DNA of 64,000 nt, taken from the NCBI GenBank assembly GCA_001942045.1, contig MSTD01000021.1, forward strand, positions 35,648-99,647, in the 5' to 3' direction. Origin of the DNA: Mycolicibacterium porcinum (GTDB taxonomy: Bacteria; Actinomycetota; Actinomycetes; Mycobacteriales; Mycobacteriaceae). Positions 1-9,915 of the stretch are shown in pieces; within the stretch, counting starts at the first letter, position 1, and every line of letters starts with the position of its first letter. Made by a program: the position numbers and the translations under genes. The notes under the pieces were generated by a model. It had not been told where the DNA came from. It saw only the letters and a program-made list of their open reading frames with translations, and did no database searches.

Positions 1-395
1 ACCACCCAGGACGCGCCCTGGGCCTTGGTCAGCACGCAGCGGGTCAGCGCCTCCAGCGCGTCGGCGTCCACCACGGCTCCGCGCTCGTTGAGTTTGGTTG
101 TGGTGCCGTCGGATTCGGTGATGGCCAGGTTGGTGCGGACGGGGCCCGCCATGGGGACGCCGGTGAACGGAACCGAAATCGCCCGCAGCCCGCTCAGCAG
201 GGGATCGGAGTCGGCGGCGGGCAGAATGGCCTCGACTGCGACGCCGGCCAAGGTGAGCGCGCGGGCGACGTTGATGCCCTTGCCGCCGGGTTCGACGGTG
301 ACGGAGTCGACGCGTTGCACCGCTCCACGGATCAACGGCGAACTCAGCGTGACCGTGCGGTCGAGGCTGGGGTTGGGGGTGACGGTGATGATCAT
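1..395 (-). CDS. fruK: 1-phosphofructokinase, N-terminal part (runs off the window)
   Basis: PfkB-family sugar kinase that phosphorylates fructose-1-phosphate to fructose-1,6-bisphosphate after PTS uptake. The first 131 codons are present. The protein opens with MIITVTPNPSLDRT and continues with a PGGKGINVARAL segment around residues 37-48, the typical start and sugar-binding glycine stretch of 1-phosphofructokinases; the C-terminal ATP and anion-hole region lies outside the window. The ATG at 395 overlaps the stop of the upstream DeoR gene by four bases (ATGA), so the two are probably translationally coupled. The DeoR gene and the divergent ptsI support a fructose PTS role. Family is certain; the exact substrate is inferred from sequence and context. 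Confidence 0.9.
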   Translation of the reverse strand, partial: MIITVTPNPSLDRTVTLSSPLIRGAVQRVDSVTVEPGGKGINVARALTLAGVAVEAILPAADSDPLLSGLRAISVPFTGVPMAGPVRTNLAITESDGTTTKLNERGAVVDADALEALTRCVLTKAQGASWV

Positions 396-1159
396 GCGGT
401 CACCACCTCGACGCCGTGCCCGGTGAGCAGTGCGCGGTCGTCATCGGAGATCTCGCTGTCGGTGATCAGGGTGTCCACGCTGTCGATGGGGGCGAAGCTG
501 ACGAAGTCCTCTTGGCCGACCTTCGTTGAGTCTGCAACCACCACAACGTAATTCGCGGCCTGCACCATGGCCCGCTTGACGGCGGCTTCCTCGGTGTCCG
601 GGGTGGAGAGTCCGTGCCGGACACTGAGGGCGTTGGTGCCGATGAACGCGATGTCGACCCGCAGGGTCTCGAGGACGCGCAGCACCTGCTCGCCGACGGC
701 GGCCTGGGTGAGGCCGCGGACCCGGCCGCCGAGCAGCTGCAGGGTGACGGTCGGCATGGTGGCGAGGAGCCCGGCGATCGGCACGGAGTTGGTCACCACA
801 GTGAGGTCGCGATCCGTCGGGGTCTGGGCGGCGACGCGGGCGGTGGTCGTCCCGGCGTCCATCAGCACGCTGGCCCCGGTGAGGGGGAAGAAGTCGACGG
901 CGGCTGCGGCGATGGCGTCTTTCTGCGCGGCGCGGGTGGTGTCCCGCTCGCCGACGCCGGCCTCCACGAGGTGCAGTGTCCGGGCCGGTACGGCTCCGCC
1001 ATGGACGCGGCGGACGACGCCCGCCTTGTCGAGCACCGCCAGGTCGCGGCGGACGGTCTCGGTGGTGACGTCGTATGTCTGCGCCAGCTCGGCGACTGAG
1101 GCGCGGCCCCTGCTCATGACCAGCGCGGCGATGGCCTGCTGGCGCTCCTCGGCGTACAT
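392..1159 (-). CDS. DeoR-family transcriptional regulator of the fructose PTS cluster
   Basis: 255-residue DeoR/GlpR-type repressor. The N-terminal winged helix-turn-helix (about residues 6-58, with VAELAQTYDVTTETVRRDL) is followed by a DeoR sensor domain (about 75-235) containing the DAGTTT motif that binds phosphosugars in this family. It is co-transcribed with and overlaps fruK, and is divergent from ptsI across a 102-base gap that holds a perfect inverted repeat at 1226-1239. By analogy with FruR-type DeoR regulators it probably represses the fruK and ptsI units and is released by fructose-1-phosphate; this is inference from context. Length is normal for the family. Confidence 0.9.
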   Translation of the reverse strand: MYAEERQQAIAALVMSRGRASVAELAQTYDVTTETVRRDLAVLDKAGVVRRVHGGAVPARTLHLVEAGVGERDTTRAAQKDAIAAAAVDFFPLTGASVLMDAGTTTARVAAQTPTDRDLTVVTNSVPIAGLLATMPTVTLQLLGGRVRGLTQAAVGEQVLRVLETLRVDIAFIGTNALSVRHGLSTPDTEEAAVKRAMVQAANYVVVVADSTKVGQEDFVSFAPIDSVDTLITDSEISDDDRALLTGHGVEVVTA

Positions 1160-1225
1160 GAGCCTCCGTTTGTGTGGGTTAGAGCCCGATCGAATGTTGG
1201 TATATGTTGTTTTACGCTTGGCTGT

Positions 1226-1239
1226 GTTGACTTGTCAAC
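1226..1239. promoter_or_regulatory. Inverted repeat between DeoR gene and ptsI, candidate operator
   Basis: GTTGAC-TT-GTCAAC is a perfect 6-bp-arm inverted repeat in the divergent gap. It overlaps the putative -35 of ptsI, the expected position for a repressor site. Assignment to the DeoR protein is inferred. Confidence 0.5.
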
Positions 1240-1254
1240 GCTTTCTTGTAATCT
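1227..1254 (+). promoter_or_regulatory. Probable ptsI promoter giving a leaderless transcript
   Basis: TTGACT at 1227-1232 and TAATCT at 1249-1254 are separated by 16 bases and fit -35 and -10 elements. The -10 ends 8 bases before the ATG at 1262, so transcription would begin at or next to the start codon. No ribosome binding site is visible, which agrees with leaderless expression, common in mycobacteria. Confidence 0.5.
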
Positions 1255-1261
1255 GTCTCAC

Positions 1262-2944
1262 ATGGGCACTACATCGTCGGTTGCGTCACCCACGGTCTTG
1301 CGTGGGGTTCCGGTGGTTCCGGGAGTGCAGTACGCACCTGTGATCAGGGTCAGCCGGCTTCCGGAGATTGAGGTACCTAGCGGCGAGATCGCCGAGGCGG
1401 ACCGGCCGGGTGAGGCGGCGCGATTCGCCGCCGCGGCGACGGAAGTCGCGACCCGGCTCCGGGATCGGGCCGCACACGCCACCGGCGCCGCCTCGGAAGT
1501 TCTGGCCGCCACCGCGACGCTGGCCCAGGACCGGGCCTGGCTGGGGGCGGCCGACAAGCGGATCGCGGCCGGGGCGCCGGCCGTCCGCGCCGTGACCGAG
1601 GCGGTCGACCAGTTCGTCGAGTTGTTCACACAGCTCGGCGGGCTGATGGCGGAACGTGTCACCGACCTGCGGGATATCCGGGACCGCGTCATCGCCGAGC
1701 TGTCCGGATTGCCGGAACCCGGTGTGCCGCTGCCCGATGTCCCATCGATCCTGTGCGCCGAGGATCTGGCGCCGGCCGACACCGCGGGCCTGGACCCGCA
1801 GTTGGTGGTCGGGTTGGTCACCACACTCGGCGGGCCGACCAGCCACACCGCGATCATCGCCCGTCAGCTCGGCATTCCCTGTGTCGTCGCGGTGAGCGGG
1901 CTCGGTTCCGTCCTCGCCGGGGCGATGGTCCTGCTCGACGGCACCGCGGGCACGGTCACCACGGACCCGGACCCCTCGGTCGCCGCGGCGGCCGTCGCCG
2001 CCGCACAACGCGACGCGCTGGCGGTCCGGCAGTGGACCGGTCCGGGGGCGACGGCGGACGGTCATGCCGTCGCGATCCTGGCCAACGTGCAGGACGGCGC
2101 TGCCGCCAGGACGGCACGCGAAACCCCGGCCGAAGGCGTCGGGCTCTTCCGTACCGAGTTGTGCTTCCTCAATCGGGACACCGAGCCGACGGTCGACGAG
2201 CAGGCCGAGATCTACGGGGAGGTGCTCGGGGCCTTCGCCTCTCACAAGGTGGTGGTCCGCACTCTCGACGCGGGCTCGGACAAGCCGCTGAAGTTCGCGG
2301 GTCACCCCGAAGAGGCCAACCCGGCACTCGGCGTGCGCGGGATCCGGATCGCCGAGGGTAATCCCGCCCTACTGGATCATCAGCTCGCGGCTGTCGCCGC
2401 CGCGGCCGAGGCCACCGGAAACCAGCCGTGGGTGATGGCACCCATGATCGCCACCGCGGCCGAGGCGAAAAGCTTTGCCGCCAAAGCGCGTTCGCATGGG
2501 CTGACCCCGGGCGTGATGATCGAGGTGCCCGCGGCGGCGCTGTTGGCCGACAAGATTCTCGAGCACGTCGACTTTCTGTCGATCGGCACCAATGACCTCG
2601 CGCAGTACACGATGGCGGCCGACCGGATGTCGGCAGACCTGGCCGCCCTGACCGATCCGTGGCAGCCCGCGGTGCTGGCCCTGGTGGGGTTGGCGGCGCG
2701 GGCAGGAGCGGCGGCGGGCAAGCCGGTGGGCGTGTGCGGCGAGGCCGCGGCCGATCCGCTGCTGGCCGCCGTGTTGGCGGGCCTGGGGGTGACGTCGTTG
2801 TCGATGGCGCCCGCGGCGATCGCGGCCGTAGGGGCGCGGATCTCCCAGGTGACGCTGCAGCAGTGTCGCGCCGCTGCCGAGGCGGTCCTGGACACGGCGT
2901 CGGCCGCCGAAGCCCGCGAGGCGGCGCTGGCAGCACTGTCCTGA
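1262..2944 (+). CDS. ptsI: Phosphoenolpyruvate-protein phosphotransferase (PTS enzyme I)
   Basis: 560-residue PTS enzyme I, the cytoplasmic protein that takes phosphate from PEP and passes it to HPr. The swivelling phosphohistidine domain holds GGPTSHTAI with the active-site histidine near residue 195. The C-terminal PEP-binding TIM barrel contains EGVGLFRTE, the signature MIEVPAAALLADKILEHVDF and, near the end, GKPVGVCGEAA. An upstream in-frame start at 1172 would add 30 unrelated residues and overlap the promoter, so ATG 1262 is preferred. It is divergent from the DeoR-fruK operon and is part of the fructose PTS; HPr and the EII genes are presumably beyond the left edge. Confidence 0.93.
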   Translation: MGTTSSVASPTVLRGVPVVPGVQYAPVIRVSRLPEIEVPSGEIAEADRPGEAARFAAAATEVATRLRDRAAHATGAASEVLAATATLAQDRAWLGAADKRIAAGAPAVRAVTEAVDQFVELFTQLGGLMAERVTDLRDIRDRVIAELSGLPEPGVPLPDVPSILCAEDLAPADTAGLDPQLVVGLVTTLGGPTSHTAIIARQLGIPCVVAVSGLGSVLAGAMVLLDGTAGTVTTDPDPSVAAAAVAAAQRDALAVRQWTGPGATADGHAVAILANVQDGAAARTARETPAEGVGLFRTELCFLNRDTEPTVDEQAEIYGEVLGAFASHKVVVRTLDAGSDKPLKFAGHPEEANPALGVRGIRIAEGNPALLDHQLAAVAAAAEATGNQPWVMAPMIATAAEAKSFAAKARSHGLTPGVMIEVPAAALLADKILEHVDFLSIGTNDLAQYTMAADRMSADLAALTDPWQPAVLALVGLAARAGAAAGKPVGVCGEAAADPLLAAVLAGLGVTSLSMAPAAIAAVGARISQVTLQQCRAAAEAVLDTASAAEAREAALAALS

Positions 2945-3015
2945 CCGCCCGACGGGGAATATTCGGACCGCAGTCCGGTTATAGCTGTCATCAGACTACA
3001 AATTGGAGGTAGGAG

Positions 3016-3990
3016 ATGCCAGCCATCACCGCAGACACCTTGACCCTGCCCCGCATCGCGGCAGCTCAGGCGTCGGACACCGAACGCCCGGTCCGCTCCA
3101 TCACGACCGGTCCGCGCGGATACGAAGGCGAGGGATTCCCCGTCGTACGCGCATTCGGTGGAGTCAGCGCCGCAGACCTCGACCCGTTCGTCCACATGGA
3201 TCAGATGGGTGAGGTGGAGTACCAGCCCGGCGAGCCGCGGGGCACCGATTGGCACCCGCACCGCGGGTTCGAAACCGTCACCTACATGATCGACGGTCGC
3301 TTCGCCCACCAGGATTCCCACGGCGGCGGCGGCCTGATCACCGACGGTGCCACCCAGTGGATGACCGCCGGATCGGGCATCCTGCACATCGAGACCCCGC
3401 CGGCCGAACTCGTCGAGAGCGGCGGCACCTTCCACGGCATCCAGCTGTGGGTGAACCTGCCCAAGAAGGACAAGTTCGCGACCCCGCGTTACCAGGCCAT
3501 CGAGGGGCCCGACGCCAAGCTGCTGTCCTCCCAGGACGGTGGCGCCCTGGTCCGGATCATCGCCGGCGAGATCGACGGCGCGCAGGGTCCTGGTTCTACG
3601 CACACCCCGATCACCATGGCGCACGCCACGATCGAACCGGGCGCGCAGCTCAACCTGCCGTGGAACCGCGACTTCAACGCACTGGTGTACGTACTGAGCG
3701 GGCGCGGCAGTGTCGGCCCGGTAGCTCACCCGATCCATCAGGGCCAGCTCGCAGTGCTGGGCCCCGGTGACCGGATCACCGTGTCGGCCGAGGGAACTCA
3801 GGACTCGAACCGGCCCGCGATGGAGGTTCTGCTGCTTGGCGGCAAGCCGATCCGGGAACCGGTCTTCCACTACGGCCCGTTCGTGATGAACTCGAAGTCC
3901 GAGCTCATCCAGGCGCTGGAGGACTACCAGGCGGGCAAGTTCGGCCAGATCCCGCCGAATGCGCTCATGCCGCACCGGCCCTTGAACTGA
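3016..3990 (+). CDS. Pirin family protein
   Basis: 324-residue bicupin of the pirin family. The metal site of pirins is visible in the N-terminal cupin: HPHRGFETVTY near residues 80-90 and GILHIE near 124-129 supply the histidines and glutamate. Members include quercetin 2,3-dioxygenase-like enzymes and redox or transcription cofactors, so the precise reaction cannot be read from sequence. A strong ribosome binding site (GGAGGTAGGAG) lies just before ATG 3016. It is monocistronic and convergent with the FUSC gene, whose stop lies only 5 bases away. Confidence 0.88.
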   Translation: MPAITADTLTLPRIAAAQASDTERPVRSITTGPRGYEGEGFPVVRAFGGVSAADLDPFVHMDQMGEVEYQPGEPRGTDWHPHRGFETVTYMIDGRFAHQDSHGGGGLITDGATQWMTAGSGILHIETPPAELVESGGTFHGIQLWVNLPKKDKFATPRYQAIEGPDAKLLSSQDGGALVRIIAGEIDGAQGPGSTHTPITMAHATIEPGAQLNLPWNRDFNALVYVLSGRGSVGPVAHPIHQGQLAVLGPGDRITVSAEGTQDSNRPAMEVLLLGGKPIREPVFHYGPFVMNSKSELIQALEDYQAGKFGQIPPNALMPHRPLN

Positions 3991-3995
3991 CCGGA

Positions 3996-6152
3996 CTAAC
4001 CCACCGACTCGGCGGGCTGCGGGTACAACAACTCCAGCTCGCCGAGATGCGCTGCGGCCGTCACCAACGGCAGGGCGGCGGAAACGGCCAGCTCCGTTCC
4101 GGCGGCCTCGGCGCGCAACGACACCACGAAACTCTCACCGATCGGCACCAGCACCGCCGTCGCGTCGGCTCCGGTGAGCCGCGCGCAGATCGCGGCGGCG
4201 TGTTCCTCGATCACCTCCCGGGTGCGGGGATAGACCCCCAGCGGCGGGGGCACGACATCGGCGATCAGCTCGGCCGCGGCGCGCACCCGGTTGGCCCGGT
4301 TGGCCGCGCGCACCACCGGAGCGCGCTGGTCGGAGGGCCCGCCGTTCTCCGAAAGATATTGGCGGACAGCATCATCAAGTGTTCGGGAAACCGAAAGCGC
4401 GTCGTGGCTCAGTGCGATGACGCGGTCGGTGGCCTGCTCGGAGGCGCCTCGGGTGACGCGCAGGACGGTCGCGTTGAGGAACTGCGCCCCCATCAGCCGG
4501 GCCTGATCGATCGCTTTCGACACCGACGCCGTCGCACCCCGCGGCCACAGCAGCAGCGACACCACGATCCCGACGACCGCGCCGACCACGACGTCCTCGA
4601 CTCGGACCAGCCCCACCCGCCACCCGGTCGGCACGATCAGGTTGAAGTTGATCAACACCATCATGGTGAACGCGGCCTGCCCGGCGATGAACGAGCCGAC
4701 CTCGGGAACATACGCCGATCCGAATGCCACGAGCGGCAACAGGATCCACAACACCACGGGGTCCACCCCGACCAACTCGATGAGCACCGCGCCCAGGACG
4801 AATCCGATCGCGGTGCCGGCCACGGCCCGCAGCACTCGCGTCCCGGTGGTCAGTGCGCTGCTGCGCAGCACTGACATGGCGCCCAGCACCACCCAGAATC
4901 CGTGCTGGACCGGGAACACGTGCGTGACGGCCACCGCCACGGCCAAACCCAGTCCGGTGCGCAAGCTGTTGCGCAACACCACCGCCCGGGTCGCCACCAG
5001 ACCCTTTGCGATGGCCGCGACCGCGACGGCCTCGGGCATCACCCAGTCGGCAGCGCCGGTTTCGGGCAGCCGCCGGCCCAGTACTCGCGCCCACACCGGG
5101 CGCGCGTCGGCCAGTGCGGCATTGCCGATCACCCGTCCGGTGACCGCGATGGTCGCTGAGATGGTGCGCCGGACCAGCAGGCCGCGGCCGAGTTCGACGG
5201 CGTCCGCGTCGTCGGCGGTGCCCAGGATCTGGGTGATGTCGTCGCGGTAACTGCCCTGGGCCACTGTGCGCTGCTCGGCCAGGGCCGCACGCAGATCGAG
5301 TCCGCGCGCGGCGCGTTCGGCCCGATCGTGGATCCGCAGCAGCGCGGCGCTGTCGCGCAGTACCCGTACCGCGGGGTCGCGCATCGCACCGAGCAGTTCC
5401 CCGGTGTCGTCGGTGACCTGGTCGCAGATCCAGCCGAGGTCGTCGACGACGCGCACCAGAGCCCGGCTGCCCGCACTGAGGGCGACGGGCCGGTAGTCGG
5501 CGCCGAGGAAGCTCTCGTACAGCTTGTTCATCGCGCGGGTGACGTCGCGGGCCGAGGCCTGGCCTTCGAGCCGGTCGGCCAGCAGCCGGCACACCCGGGC
5601 CGAGTAACGGCGCAGCTCGTCGTGGTGTTTCGGGCGGAACAGGAACAGCGCGGCGGGCACGCAGATCACGAGCGCGATCAACCAGCCGAGCAGCCGGTCG
5701 GGGATCGGGCCGACGGGCGTGCACAGCGGCAGCACGAACAGCAGCAGCGTGGCGCGCTGCCCGGCGGCGACGATCTCGCTGAGCACCCCGGAGAACGACA
5801 CCACCACGCCGACGACGAACATCGCGGCGACGCTCCACCACGGATACGGCGCCAGCAGCGTGCCCAGCACGATCAAGATGGCGCCGTTGACGGCCAGGCC
5901 GCCGTACGCGACGGCCCGGGCCGGCCGGTTGCCCGGGAAATCCGCGGTGATGAGCAGGGAGACCGCGCCGAAGATCGCGAACAGCGGGGTCTGGGAGTCG
6001 CCGCCGACGGCGAACCCGACCGCTGCGGCGATCGGCAGGACGATGGCGGCCCGAAGGGCACGGCGCAGCGCGTCGTATTCGGGGTCCCTGGCCCGCAACG
6101 AGTCACGCAGGCGGTCAGCTGCCCGGCGCCAGATCTCGGCCGGGGTCAGCAT
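3996..6152 (-). CDS. FUSC-family (aromatic acid exporter-like) integral membrane protein
   Basis: 718-residue protein with two similar halves, each an N-terminal bundle of hydrophobic helices followed by a cytoplasmic helical part, the layout of fusaric acid resistance/ArAE exporters. Hydrophobic stretches lie near residues 33-170 and 380-540. A longer open frame to 6749 only reads through the neighbouring TetR gene in the wrong frame; the ATG at 6152 starts MLTPAEIWRRAADRL, typical of these proteins. It lies 11 bases downstream of a co-directional TetR gene, suggesting a regulator-efflux operon. The substrate is unknown. Confidence 0.8.
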   Translation of the reverse strand: MLTPAEIWRRAADRLRDSLRARDPEYDALRRALRAAIVLPIAAAVGFAVGGDSQTPLFAIFGAVSLLITADFPGNRPARAVAYGGLAVNGAILIVLGTLLAPYPWWSVAAMFVVGVVVSFSGVLSEIVAAGQRATLLLFVLPLCTPVGPIPDRLLGWLIALVICVPAALFLFRPKHHDELRRYSARVCRLLADRLEGQASARDVTRAMNKLYESFLGADYRPVALSAGSRALVRVVDDLGWICDQVTDDTGELLGAMRDPAVRVLRDSAALLRIHDRAERAARGLDLRAALAEQRTVAQGSYRDDITQILGTADDADAVELGRGLLVRRTISATIAVTGRVIGNAALADARPVWARVLGRRLPETGAADWVMPEAVAVAAIAKGLVATRAVVLRNSLRTGLGLAVAVAVTHVFPVQHGFWVVLGAMSVLRSSALTTGTRVLRAVAGTAIGFVLGAVLIELVGVDPVVLWILLPLVAFGSAYVPEVGSFIAGQAAFTMMVLINFNLIVPTGWRVGLVRVEDVVVGAVVGIVVSLLLWPRGATASVSKAIDQARLMGAQFLNATVLRVTRGASEQATDRVIALSHDALSVSRTLDDAVRQYLSENGGPSDQRAPVVRAANRANRVRAAAELIADVVPPPLGVYPRTREVIEEHAAAICARLTGADATAVLVPIGESFVVSLRAEAAGTELAVSAALPLVTAAAHLGELELLYPQPAESVG

Positions 6153-6163
6153 GATCGCCGATG

Positions 6164-6739
6164 TTAGACCGGTTGGTCGGTTCCGGCGGCCGGACTGAAG
6201 CTGCCCGATTCCAGCGCGTCGCGCATCTGTGTGGTGATCCACTGCAGGGCGTCGACGTCGCGCGGCAGCGTGCTCTGTTCGAAACCGACGATCAGGTAGA
6301 CACCCCAGGCAGCGAAGTAGCGGGCATTGCGTTCGTCGCCGATGAGCTCGAGCGCGGACTCGTAGAGGATGTCGAAGCGCAGCTGATCGACCACGGCCTG
6401 CACCTTGTAGACGTCGGCATCCAGTGAGCTCCACACCCGGATCGCCGCCTCGGCGCCGTAGGGCAGGTCCAGGGTCTCGCCGATCAGGGTTTCGATGCGG
6501 TGGTGTGGGTCGTGGTCGGCGCGGACCGCCTCCACCACGCGCAGGGTGCGGGCCTCGCGCCAGTGTGCGATCAGTTCCCGTGTGTAGGACGCCCAGTTGG
6601 GGAAGTAGTGATAGAACGACCCGGTTGTCACGCCCAGCCGGTTGCAAACCTCCGCGAGTTTGAGCCCGCCGTATCCCCGATCGGACAAGACGTCCAGACC
6701 GGTTTCGAAGTACGCCTCCCGTGAAACTCCCCCTGCCAT
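6164..6739 (-). CDS. TetR-family regulator of the FUSC efflux operon
   Basis: 191-residue TetR repressor. The helix-turn-helix occupies about residues 5-50 (LAEVCNRLGVTTGSFYHYFPN), followed by a variable ligand-binding domain. The ATG at 6739 (MAGGVSREAYF) places the DNA-binding helix at the usual distance from the N terminus; the longer frame to 6907 adds 56 unlikely residues. It is 11 bases upstream of the FUSC exporter and divergent from another TetR gene. The most economical reading is control of the exporter in response to a toxic small molecule, which is inference. Confidence 0.85.
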   Translation of the reverse strand: MAGGVSREAYFETGLDVLSDRGYGGLKLAEVCNRLGVTTGSFYHYFPNWASYTRELIAHWREARTLRVVEAVRADHDPHHRIETLIGETLDLPYGAEAAIRVWSSLDADVYKVQAVVDQLRFDILYESALELIGDERNARYFAAWGVYLIVGFEQSTLPRDVDALQWITTQMRDALESGSFSPAAGTDQPV

Positions 6740-6858
6740 GGAGCACCACGCTAGTCGTCGCTGAATTTTGGCCGCGGTGGGGCTTTGCTGGTCAGCCGCA
6801 TATAACGCACACAAACATGACGGCATCGGGACTCTCAGGTGACGTGTGGCACAATTTG

Positions 6859-6873
6859 TGTGTGGCCCACACA
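6859..6873. promoter_or_regulatory. Perfect palindrome spanning a TetR start codon
   Basis: TGTGTGG-C-CCACACA, 7-bp arms around one base, covers the GTG start of the next gene. A CACAAT hexamer at 6850-6855 is placed as a -10 for a leaderless start. A repressor bound here would block its own transcription, so this is a candidate autoregulatory operator. Confidence 0.45.
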
Positions 6874-7497
6874 GCGAGCCGAGGACCGGGACGGCCTCCT
6901 GCAGCAAAGGCGGCAGAGACTCGGGAACGCATCGTGCGTGCTGCCCGTGAAGTTTTTAGCGAACTTGGCTACGACGCAGCTACATTTCAAGCGATCGCGA
7001 TCCGCGCCGATCTCACCCGCCCAGCAATCAATCACTACTTCAGTAGCAAACGTGTTCTTTACCGCGACGTGGTCGAGCAGACCAATGCGAAGGTAATCGC
7101 CGCAGGTATTGCCAAAGCGCGGGAAGCCACAACGCTGCTGAATCGAATATCGGCTTTCTTCGCCGCGGCGATGGATGCGGAATCGACCGACCGGTCTGCG
7201 GCGGCATTCCTGGTGACGTCCGTGCTTGAAGCACAACGACATCCCGAACTGATCTCCGAGGAGCACGACGCACTGCGGAGCTCGCGGGAGTTCGTGAAGT
7301 GGGCAGTCGACGAGGCGATCCAGCGCGGCGAGCTCAGCACCGACACCGACATCCCGGCGATCGTGGAGATGCTGGTCGCGGTGATGTGGGGGATGGGCTT
7401 TTACGCCGGTTACGTGGGGCATCGTGACGATGTGGCCGTCATCGTGGACAAGTTCGAGCTCTTGATGGCGAACAAGCTCTGGCAGCTGCGCGATTGA
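6862..7497 (+). CDS. TetR/AcrR-family transcriptional regulator (Rv0144-like)
   Basis: 211-residue TetR protein. After a basic SRGPGRPPAAKAAETRERI lead-in, the helix-turn-helix is clear (FQAIAIRADLTRPAINHYF, about residues 42-60). GTG 6862 is chosen because a CACAAT -10 hexamer sits seven bases upstream and the protein then begins at a family-typical distance from the DNA-binding helix; ATG 6817 is possible. It is followed by two tandem methyltransferases, the order seen at Rv0144-Rv0146 in M. tuberculosis. It probably autoregulates and may control the methyltransferases. Confidence 0.85.
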   Translation: MAHTASRGPGRPPAAKAAETRERIVRAAREVFSELGYDAATFQAIAIRADLTRPAINHYFSSKRVLYRDVVEQTNAKVIAAGIAKAREATTLLNRISAFFAAAMDAESTDRSAAAFLVTSVLEAQRHPELISEEHDALRSSREFVKWAVDEAIQRGELSTDTDIPAIVEMLVAVMWGMGFYAGYVGHRDDVAVIVDKFELLMANKLWQLRD

Positions 7498-7569
7498 CGC
7501 ATCGGCACCGTGAGGTGCCCCACATCACCGTATAGCCTGGCTAAGTTCTTCGGTAGCATTGCTTGGCAA

Positions 7570-9464
<1,895 letters not shown>

Positions 9465-9477
9465 GAAGCAACAAAAA

Positions 9478-9503
9478 CGGGGCGCTCCTCGTTGAGCGCC
9501 CCG
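9478..9503 (-). terminator. Intrinsic terminator of the small secreted protein gene
   Basis: A 10-bp perfect GC-rich stem (CGGGGCGCTC paired with GAGCGCCCCG) encloses a 6-base loop. On the minus strand it is followed by CGTTTTTG, giving a U-tract, so it should end the small gene at 9518-9685. It lies 14 bases after the methyltransferase stop and may stop both directions. Confidence 0.75.
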
Positions 9504-9517
9504 CCGGTTGTCTGTTG

Positions 9518-9685
9518 TCAGCGGCTCTGGTGCACGGTCGTGTCGACGTGCGGCACGGTCACGTGCTGGCCGACCTGGTCCAGCCAGGTCAGGTGTGACA
9601 CGTCGGCCGATGCGGGGCCGGCCAGGCCCAGGACGGCGGCGGCCAGACCACTGGCGATCACTGCGGTAAATCCGAACTTCTTCAT
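9518..9685 (-). CDS. Small secreted protein of 55 residues, unknown function
   Basis: Begins MKKFGFTAVIASGLAAAVLG and continues to LAGPASA-DVSHL, a textbook Sec signal peptide with predicted cleavage after residue 27-28, leaving a mature peptide of about 28 residues with several histidines (DQVGQHVTVPHVDTTVHQ). A purine-rich ribosome binding site (AGAGGCAAGAGGAA) lies just before the ATG, and a strong terminator follows the stop, so it is an independent gene and not a shadow. A longer frame to 9805 has no support. No known family is recognised; short secreted mycobacterial proteins of this kind are often uncharacterised. Confidence 0.75.
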   Translation of the reverse strand: MKKFGFTAVIASGLAAAVLGLAGPASADVSHLTWLDQVGQHVTVPHVDTTVHQSR

Positions 9686-9915
9686 TTCCTCTTGCCTCTT
9701 TCCCAACTTTGCTTTCTTGAACAGTTCAACTAAAGGGGGCGGCGGTTGATTCCTGCAGTACGACGCCGGCGCGACGTTGGCGGGAATTGACTTCTCCGAT
9801 GGCAAAATGCATCGGTCCGGGCGCTAGCCGACCCGGTTCACCGTGAGTTATCCGCCCGCCGTATACAGGAGGGGAGCTGAGCCGTTTCGCGGCCCGTTAT
9901 CGAGGAGGAATCCCC

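Noticed and set aside
6153..6749. N-terminal extension of the FUSC frame
   Set aside because: It lies over the TetR gene in another frame and has no similarity pattern; the exporter starts naturally at 6152.
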